64,000 nt of DNA from the NCBI RefSeq assembly GCF_003591655.1, contig NZ_QVRA01000007.1, forward strand, positions 124,001 to 188,000. Reading direction: 5' to 3'. The DNA comes from Sphingobium terrigena. Lineage in GTDB: Bacteria > Pseudomonadota > Alphaproteobacteria > Sphingomonadales > Sphingomonadaceae. Within the stretch, counting starts at the first letter, position 1; each line of letters starts with the position of its first letter. Of this stretch, positions 63,727-64,000 are shown one piece after another. Under the pieces are notes generated by a model that was given only the letters and a program-made list of their open reading frames with translations, had not been told where the DNA came from and searched no databases. Made by a program: the position numbers and the translations under genes.

Positions 63727-64000
63727 ATGGAAATCGAATCCGCCCAGAGCGAACTGCTTATTACTTTGACGTCCGACATTGTCGCCGCGCATGTTTCCAA
63801 CAACAGCGTGTCCGTCTCTGATGTCGCCGCTCTGATTCAGAATGTCCATGCCGCCTTGTCGGGCCTGAGCGAACCGATCACCGTACCGGAAGTAAAGCCC
63901 GAACCCGCCGTTTCGGTGCGTTCCTCGATCAAGCCCGATTTCATCATCTGCCTGGAAGATGGCAAGAAACTCAAGATGCTAAAGCGCCACCTGATGACTC
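63727..64000 (+). CDS. MucR/Ros-family transcriptional regulator, 5' part
   Basis: The window ends inside this gene. The visible 91 residues start MEIESAQSELLITLTSDIVA and run to the zinc-finger-like region DFIICLEDGKKLKMLKRHL, as in MucR/Ros regulators of exopolysaccharide and cell-cycle genes. ATG at 63727 follows ACAGGATACAGGACA. The histidine in KRHL is one expected zinc ligand; the rest of the finger lies outside. Position after tsaB-rimI fits the Sphingomonadales order. Confidence 0.9.
   Translation, partial: MEIESAQSELLITLTSDIVAAHVSNNSVSVSDVAALIQNVHAALSGLSEPITVPEVKPEPAVSVRSSIKPDFIICLEDGKKLKMLKRHLMT

Overview
The window looks like chromosomal DNA of an alphaproteobacterium of the order Sphingomonadales; a Sphingobium- or Sphingomonas-like genus is my inference from high G+C, gene content and gene order (mreBCD-mrdA-rodA, tsaB-rimI-mucR, a ccm cluster starting at ccmC, M20 peptidase-astA-astB). 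Nearly all of it is compact housekeeping DNA, with many 4-base ATGA stop/start overlaps.

Left part (1-16 kb): the 3' end of an unidentified transcript with a strong terminator, then an Hsp20 gene behind a good sigma-32-type promoter, a Kup potassium transporter, and a minus-strand cytochrome c maturation cluster ccmC-ccmD-ccmE-ccmF-ccmG-ccmH-ccmI. The ccmD gene encodes only 43 residues. No ccmA or ccmB is present. A ChrA transporter, purF, a short-chain dehydrogenase, a cyclopropane fatty acid synthase, a photolyase, rppH and a DUF481 outer-membrane protein follow.

Middle part (16-44 kb): an arginine succinyltransferase operon headed by an M20 peptidase, a Phd-like/PAS-PAS fusion, an isolated TadE/TadG pair, cobQ, two identical tRNA-Arg(ACG) genes, ppdK, glyS and glyQ, two tandem TraB/GumN-family genes, rplY (L25/Ctc), pth, mutL with a small exported protein, and the rod-shape operon mreB-mreC-mreD-mrdA-rodA ending at tRNA-Lys(CTT).

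Accessory pocket (44.07-46.98 kb): directly after tRNA-Lys lies lower-G+C DNA with one large gene for an 807-residue protein. It has a PD-(D/E)XK nuclease-like core and a C-terminal SEC-C zinc motif. Beside it is a short broken gene whose N-terminus resembles large STAND-type defence proteins. This is the best candidate here for an undescribed system, probably a genome-defence locus.

Right part (47-64 kb): modB and modC without modA, a short-chain dehydrogenase, an alkyltransferase of the Ogt/Ada type, a tripartite RND efflux operon divergent from a TetR regulator with an 18-bp perfect palindrome between them, a two-domain M16 peptidase, a RhlE-like DEAD-box helicase, a pyridoxamine-phosphate-oxidase-fold protein, an Nfu iron-sulfur carrier, tsaB, rimI, and the start of a MucR/Ros regulator cut by the window end.

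Several families of dispersed palindromic repeats sit between genes. Two copies lie in frame inside glyS, which also carries an internal low-G+C patch, so glyS is a mosaic gene.
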